Source: Bradysia coprophila
Taxonomy: Eukaryota; Arthropoda; Insecta; Diptera; Sciaridae
Reading direction: 5' to 3'
DNA length: 64,000 nt
Assembly (NCBI RefSeq): GCF_014529535.1
Contig: NW_023503555.1
Coordinates: 3,224,001-3,288,000, forward strand
A model generated the notes under the pieces. The model did no database searches. It saw only the letters and a list, made by a program, of their open reading frames with translations, and was not told the DNA's origin. Below are positions 21,846 through 34,437 of this stretch, one piece after another (position 1 is the stretch's first letter; each line of letters opens with the position of its first letter). The position numbers were made by a program, and so were the translations under genes.

Positions 21846-24159
21846 ACAAAATCAAATTTTATCAAAGTAATCTTTTTCGATTGATTGAATTTTTAAGAGT
21901 GTAAAATGCTGTATTCCGTTCTGGAATAACTTCGAAATCCTTAATCCAACATAGCCCATCTTCGAACTTAATCTCAGGAATTGAATTCAGCGTCGATTAA
22001 AGAAAAAAAGGGATTGGTTGATAATTACCCAAAATATTGGGACAAACATTTCCGTTTTTTCTTAACATTTCATACAACCTTTGGGACAACCATTTTAGGG
22101 TATTTTCTGGAATAAGACCCTGACTTACAGTCATGGGAACAAATCACGATTAATAAAGTGGTCTTAAAGAGTAAGTTGAAACTAGTGAAGTAGAAGAGGG
22201 TTGCCGTAATCTCTCGAAAATAATTATTTCTTGAGAACCGAAAACCCTGATAGGTATACTTGTGCTATAGTGTTTTCTGTGTGTGAGGAGAGTTATGGTG
22301 TTGTTAGTTAGATACTGTAATGCGTTCTTATGTCGATTTTTTTAGAGCCGTTGAGGTTCGTTTCATTTTACTTTTGTACTAAAACTTTAGGAAATTTAAG
22401 AGTTTTCCTAAATTAAAATTCTTGGATCCGAGTCCTTTCTTATTTATAGGACTGTATGATCCTCCAAACACCATCCAAAATTTGTACAAGGATAAAAAGT
22501 CTAGAACTGTGTTTACATGCATAATTCAACTTTTTCTTACCTCTATAAAGTTTCTGTATTTGAACTTTGATTTACAACTGAAATTGGGGACAATTAAATA
22601 TCAATTAAGAGTAAATTCGCCGTATCAAAGAGAAAGAAGTATAGATAAATGTTTTGGAGTCTGGACGCCATGGAAGAAGCAACGAGCCCCTTCTAATGTC
22701 GTCCTATATAGCAAAAAGCATGTTAAGACAAATGAAGTAAAAGATACTTTTGGCGGTCTGTGAAAGGGTCAAAAGTTCTAGTCTCAATCGTCAGACGTAC
22801 TAACCCGTCCTTAAAGAAATTGGAAGTCATTCACTTCAGTTAAACGTTCAATTGCAATAATAGACAATAAGCAAAATTTATTTTTTTTTTCATCTGTGAA
22901 ACCACATGAAAGAAATACAAGAAAAAGAAATCCTCCTTAAATTTCAACATTCTTTTGTGTGAAAATTTACAAACTTGATTGAAGAAGTTCGATAGGATCT
23001 CTAAATATTTACAAAGCCTTTAAAACATTTCGCCAGAGAAGTCTGCACACAAAATCAAAAAAACAGAATTCAACATCTCCTTCCACACAAAAAATATATA
23101 TAATTCCGAGGAGTGTTGTACTCACAAAGCACAAAAACGAGAAACCTATCATCGCATATCTTGTATCGGACACGGTATATATTTATGTATGTGTGTATAC
23201 CACATAAACATGCCATGGCAGAGAACACCCATAACGAGAGTAAAGTACAATACATTTTATATTGTAACGAAATATCATTTTCAATTTTCAATGAAAGACG
23301 TGACTTTTTGAATGCAACCACATTTTACAATTTCTATTTTACTTTTTTTTTCCGAAATAAATATAATAAGAAAAAAAACCGCACCGAGTACGAGAAGGAG
23401 AGGAAAAAAAAGCATTTTACTCGTGCGTAACATAACAAATAATTTTAAACGAAAGTTGGAAAATTCAAGATGAGAGGAGAGGAAGAAGAAGTGAAAAAAA
23501 AACCAAGCAAAAGTCAAAAGATGAGGACAGAACAAAAAAGAATCGCTTTTTGTTGGTGACTTTTCAGAGGAAATTAAATGGAAAAGAAAATGTGTGGAAA
23601 GATGAGCGATACAAGGAATACCATTTAAACAGAAAAATAGACGAAATGAATGCAGTGTGAACTATTTGAGTTGAATTTTTGGATCTATATTTTTTATTGA
23701 CAATATAGTTATAACAACTCGTCGTTCGACTGGAGCACATATTTTAAGTTTCGTTTATTTATTCAATTCTGTTCAGCTTTTTTACTTCTTCGTCTATACA
23801 CACAGAGAATCCATATTATGTAATACACCCGTCGTCGCATCGGTCGTATATATACATGTTTATGCTCAACTAAATTTTCTCAATATAAAATGCAATTAAT
23901 ATTGTTGTACTTTAGCTGGCAATTTTCTGTTTATGTTGAGAATATTAATTGAATTTCTTCTACAATTGCTTATTCCATGCGCAAATATTGCATTTCGAAA
24001 ATTGTAAAGCTGCAAAGAAAGAAGCCGGAATATTTCTTTAATAAATGTTGACAATCACCTACTCGCAATACTTTACATTAAATTGCGGCACGACTTTCAT
24101 TTATTGATTTATGTAAACACCTATACATATAAATTGGAGCCTTGTGCTATAAGAGGACA
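21846..24159. other. Gene-poor AT-rich region
   Basis: No supported gene. The 113-codon frame at 22422-22763 is not recognised, and its 3' part contains the AATGAAGTAAAAGAT signature of the dispersed repeat family, so I treat it as non-coding. A- and GA-rich low-complexity sequence fills 22870-23560. Confidence 0.5.
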
Positions 24160-24353
24160 AATTTTGGTTTAACATGGATTTTGTTTTAACTGAAATTGCT
24201 AACAAAAACTTTACAGAAAACACTAATCATCTGTTACAGACAGACGAAACTAAGCGATGAGCTCTGATTTGTATTCTCTCAAATCGTAAAATGGATGTTA
24301 AAAGCAATGAAGTAAGAGATTTTTATCGCCAAGTTATGGGGTCATAGTATAGA

Positions 24354-24872
24354 TCCCAACAAAAATCTCTTCGAGAAAAGTGTGACGCAGTCTTTGAAAT
24401 ACAATTTCTAAAATGGATGATATCGCTAGAGTTGACGCTTTCAGCTTCGTTACGAAAAATTAAATTTTACACCCAATTTTAGTTCAAACAAGCTGGCTTA
24501 GTTTTTCTCATCATCTGCCAAATAATTTTTACCAAAAAAAATTTGACTGGAAACAACCAAAATTTTACCAAAAAAATCTGCGTCGCAAAGTGGCAAATGT
24601 TCAGGAACAGATCAGCAAGAAAATTTATCTGCCGCATGCGACGCAGATTTTTTTGGTAAAATTTTGGCTGTTTCCAGTCAAATTTTTTTTTGGTAAAAAT
24701 TATTTGGCAGATGATGAGAAAAACTAAGCCAGCTTGTTTAAACTAAAATTGTGTGTAAAATTTAATTTTTGCGTAACGAAGCTGAAAGCGTCAACTCTAG
24801 CGATATCATCCATTTTAGAAATTGTATTTCGAAGACTGCGTCACACTTTTCTCGAAGAGATTTTTGTTGGGA
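24354..24872. mobile_element. ~519-bp fold-back element, ~233-bp near-identical arms
   Basis: The arms 24354-24586 and 24638-24872 are almost perfect reverse complements: TCCCAACAAAAATCTCTTCG ... AAAAATCTGCGTCGC against GCGACGCAGATTTTT ... CGAAGAGATTTTTGTTGGGA. The loop is 51 bp. It has no open frame. The very low arm divergence suggests recent formation or gene conversion between arms. Confidence 0.95.
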
Positions 24873-24934
24873 TATCAGTCGTTTTAGAAGTGTAGTCAAC
24901 ACTGCTTTTTATAACAGTTTACAGTTTTAATTCA

Positions 24935-25166
24935 AAAATTTTACGAAAATCGAAAATTTGACGAAATTCGAAAATTTGACTAAATTTGACGAAATTCGAA
25001 AATTTGACGAAATTTGACGAAATTCGAAAATTTGATGAAATTCGAAAATTTGACGAAATTCGAAAATTTGACGAAATTTGAAAATTTGACGAAATTCGAA
25101 AATTTGACGAAATTTGAAAATTTGACGAAATTTGAAAATTTGACGAAATTCGAAAATTTGACGAAA
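24935..25166 (+). repeat. 18-bp minisatellite (GAAATTCGAAAATTTGAC)n
   Basis: About 12 copies of an 18-bp unit GAAATTCGAAAATTTGAC, varying mainly at one C/T position (ATTCG/ATTTG), with two or three partial units. Because 18 is a multiple of three and the unit lacks stops in several frames, it produces spurious repetitive open frames on both strands (KFENLT on plus, SSNFRI on minus). These are not genes. Confidence 0.95.
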
Positions 25167-25745
25167 GTAATTCTCTATCTGCCACCATTCAAGAAATATC
25201 TCCAAAACCCCAATTGACCCACCCATTTCCAACTTTCGACATTTTTCACATATGCCCCTCTGTTCTACTCGTAAAACTCTGAGACTTTGCCGAAGAAAGT
25301 AATTCTCTATCTCTCATAACCAAAAAAAATATTAGTCCTTTCATCCTACGCTCGAGTAGCTCAAAATTTGGTCACTCTAATCACTCTAGCTCAAACGAAT
25401 CTGCCCCGATTTTTTTAATAATTTTTTTGTTCGAATCGTGTTACGAATACCTTTCATTTGATGGGTCGCACGCCTCTGTAGGTTTCAATGCAGCTAAGCT
25501 ACACCCGAAAACGCGTTCCCGACCCTCGAAAACCACACTCAGAAACCACTTCGAGGTCAATAAAACAAAATTCTGGTTTTTCCTGGGGTAATGGCGTATC
25601 ACATTTTCATTTTTATGCCCACCCTGAGGTTCCTGCAAAATTTCATGGAGATTGGCTGACTAGTTTCCGAGATCGACCGTCGATAGTTAGACAGATAGAG
25701 AGATAGACAGATAGACAGATAGATAGACAGATAGATAGAAACATA
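25167..25745 (+). repeat. Mobile-repeat-like sequence ending in a GATA/GACA tetranucleotide tail
   Basis: The string GAAAGTAATTCTCTATCT occurs twice (25165 and 25296). The segment CCTGCAAAATTTCATGGAGA, then TGGCTGACTAGTTTCCGAGA, leads straight into a GATAGACA-rich microsatellite at about 25690-25738. A body running into a tetranucleotide tail is common for small non-coding insect transposons. The upstream border is unclear. Confidence 0.55.
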
Positions 25746-28420
25746 CAGAGTAAGTTGAAAGATTTTGATTGTTTGGAAAACGTTAATTTGGTGCATTTTC
25801 TATCAAAATGACCAACTTCAAAACGATGTATCTCCGGCAATTTTAAAGTTACATAGTCGAGTGATAGCTCGTTTTGCTCGTATTTGAAGCGCGAATAAGA
25901 TAAAAAAGGATTTGTGATGATACAGGCCAAAGGAAAGAATCTTAAATTCTCGCCTATATATAGTTGCCGCGTCTCAAAAAAAATTCTTCGTTCTTTTTTT
26001 GGAAATTAGACTGCGTCAAGTCCTCCGCTATCGCTCCGGACATGATTTAATGATTGATTCTAATAAGTTGATTGATCAATCTAAACCAGACTAAACACGA
26101 TTAGTGTTAATGACTAAGGGGAATGAAATGAATTACACAATTATATTAGCTTCCAACCAACAATAGATTCGTTTGTTGCAGCTGGATCAGGAGGAAGCAG
26201 CGATTTCAGTGAAACATCAATTCCTCTTAATTTCGAGTCATAAAAATAGGAATAGGAATGACCTTGTAAAGACTCTGCTCATCGGAAAAGCATGCACTAA
26301 AATTTAAGTGATCTTCAAAGTTATTATAATGATTTTTTGAGAGTTAGGCAAACTCAGTTTGATACGAGTATCGGCCAGACTTGTATCGCTGTAAATTTAT
26401 TGTATCGAATGATGTTTGTTAAAACTAATAAAGTACTAGATTTTGTACTCGTCATTAATAGTCAGCTGTAACAGATTTTTAAACTAATAAAATGAAAACT
26501 TTATTGCATCATGTAAAAAGATAAATGAAATGGACATAGAGACATACCGACCAGTACGATTAATTATACGAAATAGAATATAGAAGATTGGAAGATTGAA
26601 TGATGTTGAAACAGATGCAAATAATAGCGTTTTTAAAACTATCCGGTGATCGAAACTATTCGAGCATCGAAAAAATACTAAAGTGGCGTACATGTCCCAC
26701 TACATCAGAGTGTGAATATCTTTGTGTTGGCATTCGTTTAAAGACACACAATGGAAGTGACAATGAAAGTGCACGCCATTAGTGCTTCATCAACTTATGT
26801 CAAAGAGAAATGAGTTTTGTGATGATTTGCGTAATCTGTGTTAAAGAGATCGTACCATCTGATTGTTTGTCATTATATTTCACTATACTTTGACGTGAGC
26901 CGATGACGCAGTGCGTCAGACGCTCTATTTGTTTTGGATATAGTAATGGAGCGTGAATAATTTAGCAAAAATAATTAAATATTTTCGCTTAACAGAATCT
27001 ATTCATTTTCACAAAATATTGAATTCATTATTGAAATCATAAACATTCTTCATTACACACATATTTGCCTTTCATGTGGATTATTATTATGGGTAGGTAC
27101 CTATAGTATGTATTTAAAAGAGAGTAGAAAACAATCTATCAATTTTAATTAGTTTTAATTTAACTTCCGCTTTTACAAATAAATTATGTAAAACATAAGT
27201 TTTAAGAAGCATTTATGCAAAATGTTCCATTAAGAATTTCCCAAAACATATTTCATTATAATAGCATAACAGTTTTCGCAAAAAGCAACAACATTACAGA
27301 CTCGATAAATCGCTTATGGAAGATATTTACGCACTGTTGCGCTCTGTCAGATTATGTGAAAAGTTCATGAATAGCTATGCTACTTTTGCTACTCTCTTCC
27401 CGTAATAAGCAAGTAGGCATGCATATTATAAGCTCACAGTGTTTTAATAAAATTTAAATTTAACTTGGAATTTCGCACCGGGGGTTGGGAAATATTGGAA
27501 TTTTTTTTTGTTTTGTGTTCGTTAAACATTTTATTTTAAGCACATTAGTTGCAGGCACCGAGCATTTAATGAGGTCTTGTGTGTGTTAATAATTTTCAGT
27601 GAATTTATGTTCACCAGACAGGATAATGTAAGACGGTTCTTATATTGTCCGTAAACTGTTTGCGTTGCAATAAACCTCTCCCATGTCCTACAAAGAATAA
27701 CTAGCGCGAACCATGATCACATTAAATCGTAATTCATTGCTAAAGAAAAAGATTTTTTTTTTCAGTCGAAATTTTCAATTGAAAATTATCACCACTCTCG
27801 AATTCGTATATCCTCCAAAGTTCTCATCTCTGAAAGCCCCATTCAATGAAATATTCCTGCAAATATTACAACATTTTCTCCGAAAAGTTTCCTGTTTATA
27901 TTTAAAACGGAAACGATTTGTCAACTAGTATTGCTTAAATCTGACATTTATATGTTTTTATAGGACCAATTTTCCAAGCATTTCGTAATGTGACTTCGAA
28001 CACTGTTCTCGAAACTAAAGTCACTGAATACTGGAATTGTTATACACACACATTTTTAGCTGGCCCCAGAGGAGGCGTTTATTAATTTTATCATGACATA
28101 AATTCAATTTTCAGCATTTCCGTTGTGGCACAGGGTCCAACCTGTGGTATTTATTTAGTAATTTTTAGTGAGTAAGATACTGGCTAGTACTGAAACTGGA
28201 CAGTGTTTCAAGCAAATTTTGACACTGTAAAAAAATTTGGAACATTTTTTCATACAAAATGGTCTTTTACTTGACAGCTGTCACTCAAAGCACTTATGCT
28301 TGAAATGCGTTGAAGGAAGACATGGTACTGTCTAAATAGTAGACTGGTATTTGAAGAAATATGACCGAATCTTTAACTTTTCACATAGGTACGCAAGAGA
28401 ATCATTAAATCTGTTTCTTC
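25746..28420. other. Gene-poor AT-rich region
   Basis: No gene recognised. Partial matches to the TACTTCATTTG family lie near 26395-26490 (TAATAAAGTACTAGATTTT then GTCAGCTGTAACAGATTTT). The other open frames are short and low-information. Confidence 0.5.
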
Positions 28421-28429
28421 TTTAGTTAC

Positions 28430-28550
28430 CTAATGTTTATTAAAGAATCTTTTACTTCATTATTTTTAACATCGGATTCGATACATAAGAACCATCTACC
28501 CAGAGCTTATCTTTTTCGTCTTCGTTGTTGATAACAAAACAAACGCCTAG
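28430..28550. repeat. Diverged copy of the TTACTTCATT family
   Basis: AATCTTTTACTTCATTATTT, then ACATCGGATTC, CAGAGCTTATC and GTTGTTGATAACA follow in the same order as in the 30128-30336 element. Confidence 0.55.
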
Positions 28551-28560
28551 TTGTTTGCGG

Positions 28561-30127
28561 TGGGTGCGGTAAAGCTTACATTGTTGAGTCCCCCTTGACG
28601 TGGCTATCCAGTGTCGGATGCACCCTGTATACCGAAAATGTAACGTAAAATGTTATAGTTCTATCGTATTAATAAATTATCAAATTTATGTTTATATCTT
28701 CTTGAGTTAATGTTCTCAAACCGCTTCAATATTATATGTTAAAACGCACCAATATTATTCTATATTGATATTACCTACGGTGCTTACGTGACGCTACACA
28801 TTATTTCGTTTAAGGGGTAAGGAGAGTGAGATCAAATCAAATTTTGGGTTACGGTTTTGTTACATAACTGAATGTGCCCGTACATATATAACGCATAGGT
28901 TTTGATTTTGATGACTGCCACACCAATTAAAAACTGATGTGGAAGGTGGCGCACATTCAGCGGTAATATTGTAACATATTTTAAAATTTCGGAGGTTTTA
29001 CACCTTGTTCCGAGGTATTGTCAATATATCGTTCAATGGAATGTTTAGCTATATATACTGTGTGCATAAAATAAAAATTGCGGTGCGGTGAAATTTACCC
29101 AGTATACGTACATATTTAGTGAAATAACTGGCGAATTATTTGTTAAAGATAGCAAGGCAAGGTGCGAAAGGTTTTATTGTGGAGTCTCCTCAATTACGAA
29201 CAGAACAACGATTCTACATATTGATAGCAGGTAATAACAGATGAATGATATACATGAATGGAGCCCCATGCAGAAAGTTCTTCGTTTGTTTGTAATTACT
29301 GCGATGAAAACTTTTGTTTGTGACTAGAGATACGAAGTGATATTGTGGATGTTGGTGTTTTATTGAAAGTAATTCTGTAAAAAATATGTTTTTGGAAAAT
29401 AATTATTTGCGGTTGCGGTGTTGTAGGTCGTCTCGACGTCCCCGATGACCTTTCACAAATATACCATTTAGATTGTTGTTACGTTTCAATAGACAAGCTA
29501 GACTCTGTATCGTTCATTAATTGAGCATACATTTACTTATACATTCCCCCCATTTAGCTTAATAGTCGCTTTATTTATGCATCCGATTGTACAGGAAATG
29601 TACTTAACAGGCCGAATCTAATTCGGATTCATCGTCCAACAATTTTTTTTGCTATTTTCCTATAAAAACATTTTTTTTGCACAATTTTCTTTTGGTTAGG
29701 TTTTCGTAGAAAATTTTCTTTTGAGAATAATGATGGACACAGAATGAAGCCGAAATTGTTACAAGATGATCATGGTCATATAATAATCGAAAAGGCCGTA
29801 CTTTGTGCCATTAATCTTCATTCGACCAATTGGAAAAAGTGCAAATAGTATAATAAAGACTAAAGTTCGATTAGCCTTTATTTCACTATTGCACTATACT
29901 TTGTCTTTATTTCACTACCTACCTATAATAATTGAGTCTATTACTTATTATGTTAAAGTCATCACTAATGGTTTCATTCGAATCTTTTACGTCACTTAGC
30001 AAATGTTTATCTTTAAAGCAGAACGCTGAACAGAGGTCATCGCTTTCATCAACCAGCATTTTTAACTACACTTGATATTGTCAAGATGACAATGACATGA
30101 GACATGACTAGCATCTGATCTGATTTT
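28561..30127. other. Gene-poor AT-rich region
   Basis: No recognisable gene, RNA gene or repeat structure. The open frames are all short. Confidence 0.5.
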
Positions 30128-30336
30128 AACCTGTCACAGACGGCACGCATATTAACAGTTTTACTATCTGATCTACTACTTCATTTGATCGAGGAATTTC
30201 ATAGATTGATTTCAGAAGTCATTTACTTCATTTGTTTTGAACACGCTTTTTGCTATATAAGACCTAATTTGTCAGAGCTTCTCGTTTGTTAATGCTGTCG
30301 TCGTGGATAAGAGATGACAGCCGTCTGTAACAGGTT
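30128..30336. mobile_element. 209-bp MITE with AACCTGTCACAGACGGC termini, copy 2 (best preserved)
   Basis: The 17-bp ends AACCTGTCACAGACGGC and GCCGTCTGTAACAGGTT are inverted with one mismatch. The interior holds the signature TTTACTTCATTTGTTTTGAA, TTTTTGCTATATAAGACCTA, GTCAGAGCTTCTCGTTTG and GGATAAGAGATGACAG. Shorter pieces of the same interior occur at least eight more times in this window. Confidence 0.85.
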
Positions 30337-31173
30337 TATATCGGGAATCCAAATACGCAACTGCCGTGCTGCTTTCATCGTTAAATCATTAGTACAGTAC
30401 CAACATCTATCGATATAATATTTTGATAGAATCTCGCTTTCGTTACACGTCATCACTACACACAACTACATTGGCCCGCCAATTTATCACGCAATTGGTA
30501 TTACAATAAATAGCATCCATAAGGAGGTAGTTAAATTACTTGCTTCTGCAACAGAGTTAAGCACACATATAATATATAGGTATAATATTGATTATTTAAT
30601 TCCTTAGAGAGGAGTTACGGTGAAAATAGGGTAATTTACACTCTCAGTGATGATAAATAATAACTGGAATATCATTTCAATTGATCTCCAATTAATATGC
30701 CAGTACAGTACACTTAGGTATAGATCATGTTCAAGTTACAGTATATTCAGACGTAACCTCACTTTAAGTTTCGTTAAATGTTTCGTTCATTCATTTGTAT
30801 GATTTCGACGCAGAACGCGTTAAGCCAAAAATTTTTGTCTCAAAAATGCGTAAGATTAATTTTTCATAACAATAACACCTGCACTGCAAACTTGAGATTT
30901 AGCTGGGAGTTCACGGAAAACGATGCAGCTTGTTGAGTTGTAGAACAAATCTGAAACTGCCTGTGAGCCACAGCCTATTTTCGCGCAACTAATTCTTGAA
31001 ATTCTTGATCTCAAATTTCAAGAATTTCGGGAATTATAAAAATTTTAATTCTCGAAATTCTCGAAATTCAAAAGTTTAAGAATTTTCAAGAATTTAAAAA
31101 ATCTCGAAATTCTTGAAAATTCTCGGATAAAAAATTCGTAAGAACAGAAAATTCTCCTCATTTCTCGCCTAGT
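30337..31173. other. Intergenic with an AATTCTCGAAATT-rich low-complexity patch
   Basis: About 30990-31135 is built from short imperfect repeats of AATTCT(C/T)GAAATT and its complement. Otherwise there is nothing recognisable. Confidence 0.55.
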
Positions 31174-32584
31174 GGGTCACGGTGCGGCTGAATGAATTTC
31201 AACTGATCATTTCGATACACTTTTGATATTTTTGGATATTATTAGTCAGCTCGGAGCCCTGAACAAGGTCCCACAAAAATTTTTGATTTTCATCCGCTCC
31301 GTCGGTGACAGCGTTGCATAGCCCATCCTGTCTACAGAGAGAGTTGTGGAAAACTGGTTGTGGTTGCAATTGGTAGTGCCTGAAATTCTTATAACAATTG
31401 TACAAAAATTCGGTACTATAAGTGCAAGGGAAGCCGACAGAGACACACTAAAGTTTAAAAAGCGTGATTTTCAAACAGTCATAGAGGCGTGGATACTTGA
31501 GAGATGAAGCTTATAAATAGTTCTCGCAGTAGAGCAACATTTCCTCTACCAATGACCAAAAAATTGTTTTTGGATACATTCTACGTAGAGGCCGACAGTA
31601 GCTCAAAGTTTCCCCCCATATTTGGTAAAATTTGCGAGTTTCAAAGGCACCTAAAACACACTCATTCGAATTTTTTGTAATTATATTGATTTATTCTTAA
31701 ATTCTGGAAGTCTCAGCTGTCCATCGACACCACACTTGCAATGACTCATGTCAACAGTGCCGGTATGTTGCGTGAATAAGTAAAATGTGACCTTCTATGA
31801 CGAAATTTTGTGCATGATTTGAAGTATCTATATAAAGGGCAAAATATCGATGTTATTTTGGTTTTTTCGTTGCCTCTGTGACTTTGTTAATCAAATAAAT
31901 CATCCCAGCGGTGTTTTCAAAGATTTTTCAAATCACGCACAAAATTTCGTCGTGGAAGGACACATTTCACTTATTCAAACAACATATCGGCACTGTTGAC
32001 ATGAGTCATTGCAAGTGTGGGGTCGATGGACAGCTAAGACTTCTAGGATTTCAGAATTAACCATTTTAATTACAAAAAAATTGAATAAGTGTGTTTCAGG
32101 TGCCTCTGAAACTCGCAAATTTTACCAAATATGGGGGAAAAAACTTTGAGCTACTATCGGCCTCTACGTAGACTGTATCCAAAAATAAATAAATAAATAA
32201 ATTTTTGGTCATTGGTAGAGGAAATGTTGCTCTACTGCTAGAACTATTTATTATCTTCATCCCTCAAGTACCCATGCCTGTAAAACTGCTTGAAAATCAC
32301 GTTTTTTAAACTTTAGCGCGTCTCTGCCGGCTTCCCTTGCACTTATGGTACCAAATTTTTGTATAATTGTTATCAGAATTTCAGGCACTACCGATTGCAA
32401 CCAAAACCAGCTCTCCACTACTCTCCCTGTAGACAGGATGGGCTATGCACCACTCTCACTGACGGAACGGATTAAAATCAAAACTTTTTGTGGTACCTTG
32501 TTCAGGGCTCCGAGCTAACTAATAATATCCAAAAATATCAAAAATGCAACGAAATGATCAGTTAAAATTCATTCAACCGCACCG
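31174..32584. mobile_element. 1.4-kb long inverted repeat (~650-bp arms), giant fold-back element
   Basis: The left arm 31174-31822 and right arm 31927-32584 are reverse complements throughout with scattered mismatches and small indels; the loop is 104 bp. Matching landmarks are TCACGGTGCGG/CCGCACCGTG at the outer ends, ATAGCCCATCCTGTCTACAG/CTGTAGACAGGATGGGCTAT, TACGTAGAGGCCGA/TCGGCCTCTACGTA and GACGAAATTTTGTGC/GCACAAAATTTCGTC at the inner ends. The right arm holds an (AAAT)n expansion at ~32187-32201 missing on the left. The short open frames in it (31199-31446, minus) are by-products. If transcribed it would form a very long RNA hairpin. Confidence 0.95.
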
Positions 32585-33611
32585 TGGGGTACTTGTAGTG
32601 ATTACATGAAGCTGACAAATATCCAGTGGATATAGTTCCTAAGTGGACTGTACATATCTATTGAAACATTCATTTGTGTCCGAACAAAACAGCATGCTGC
32701 ACTGAATTGATTATGTCCGATCCTTTAAAATGAAAACAATATCCAAGTTAAAGAGCGAAAGTTTTTTTTAGAAATATTTCATAAATAATTGAAATGAAAT
32801 TCGAATGTACGTTTACAACAAAAAAAAAATTCAATAAAATGTTATCCGGAAAGTGCACCATTTTCGTCTGATAATATTTTTTCACATTCCTCGTATATTT
32901 ATAGTCATAAGGTACATTACACCGTAATAACAAGAGTACATTCAAAGCAACATTTTCATTTTATATGTATCAATTCAACATTTTGTATTTTACCGTTACT
33001 TTAACACGGCGGCTAATCATACATTTCGGATCAATCTTTGATGTTTGAAATGCTTACATTTCTACCTTTTATCCTTTTCATCTTTATCTGAAAATTTCCC
33101 TTTATGTTCAAATGTGTATACACATTTATCTGATATGATATGCTTTGAATGGGAAAACGTCAATGGATGGGAAAATGTTTGGCATTGTATGTGGTAGTAA
33201 TGTAGCAGCATCGTCATTCAGGATATGATGTACCTGTGTGTTTCATGTAGAAAACGCTGCTATACAGATCGTTGTTGTTCGTATGTATGTTCAATGTTCA
33301 TTCACTCATTCTTCTGAATTTATTTTATGAATACCGGAACATTGTAACATTATAGACGTTGTACACACCTATATATCACCGACAAGTGTTGTTAAAAGTG
33401 TCAATCATGTTTGCACGGTAATGTTGTTATTCAGTAGGTGTTCCGTGGATTTGGTATTGCGAGATGAGAAATTAAAAGCTTTTGTTTCGCAAATCGTAGA
33501 GGAAAGCCCAATTAAATTAATTAGAATTACGCTAGAGATGAAAGCAGATATTTTGTGTGACGAAAGTTCGAGGATTTTTAGATTATTTGAACATAATTTA
33601 ACTCAAGAGGA
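32585..33611. other. AT-rich intergenic region
   Basis: No supported gene. The 64-codon frame at 33421-33615 is unrecognised and ends at the border of a fold-back element; I do not call it. Confidence 0.5.
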
Positions 33612-33938
33612 TTAGAGGGATTCTTTTGAAAAACAGAATCTTGAAATCGGACGCATTTTCCATTGGACTTTTTTATATGTGCCTAGATTGGTATTGGTCC
33701 CTAGAACCTAAAACCACTTTCAAAAAAATTCTTCGAAGCTTGTGTGGAGAAATTTTTGTAAGAAAATTGCATGTTTTTGGTTTTTGATCACCTCACACTA
33801 GCCACACAAGCTTCGAAGAATTTTTTTGAAAGTGGTTTTGGTCTCTGGGGTCGAATACCTTATTGGGCATATATAAAAAAAGTCCAATGGAAAATGCGTC
33901 CGATTTCAAGATTCTGTTTTTCAAAAGAACCTCTATTA
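33612..33938. mobile_element. ~327-bp fold-back element, ~136-bp arms
   Basis: The left arm 33612-33747 and right arm 33803-33938 are near-perfect reverse complements. Examples are AAAACAGAATCTTGAAATCG/CGATTTCAAGATTCTGTTTT and AAGCTTGTGTGG/CCACACAAGCTT. The loop is 55 bp. No coding capacity. Confidence 0.9.
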
Positions 33939-33965
33939 ACTATTAGAAGCGAATCACCTCATGGC

Positions 33966-34095
33966 GGTTAGAATCTGTTACTTCATTTGTTCCAAATATC
34001 TCGTAGTGTTTGATACAATACGTTTAGCTATATAATAGACTTCTAGCCAGACCTCATGGCTTATTTTTGCCTCTGATGTTTATAGCAGATGACAA
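33966..34095. repeat. Diverged TTACTTCATTTG family copy
   Basis: AATCTGTTACTTCATTTGTT, a TTTAGCTATATAATAGACTT segment and TATAGCAGATGAC appear in the family order. It directly follows the fold-back element at 33612-33938. Confidence 0.6.
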
Positions 34096-34437
34096 AATGT
34101 TTCTACGTTGTTGGATTAGGATATTCATCTATGTTGAACGTGTCTAGTGGAGATCAATGAACATTCAAATAGAACAATCGATATGAATTAAATGAATAAT
34201 TCGTAACTTGTCGAATATTACATAAACGTAATATCTACAATCTCTCAAATTTTAATCGAAGAAACATTTTCAGAAAGACCCATAGAGCCATAATGGCTCA
34301 TTATTTGTGTGCAAATGTACATAAATATGGATCAGTGGTGTCTTCTAAGTTCTATTGGTCTTTGAGATATTTTATTAATAAGTTTTTGAAAAATAGGCTC
34401 TTCACTTAACTTTAAACAGTTTTAAAGCATGTTAACT

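Noticed and set aside
22422..22763. 113-codon plus-strand open frame
   Set aside because: No recognisable motif, and its end contains the dispersed-repeat signature AATGAAGTAAAAGAT; AT-rich composition expected of chance frames.
24919..25232. Repetitive peptides of 67-101 codons on both strands
   Set aside because: Produced by the 18-bp minisatellite, whose unit length is a multiple of three.
33421..33615. 64-codon frame that looks moderately protein-like
   Set aside because: No family recognised; ends at the border of a fold-back element; no splice signals that extend it.
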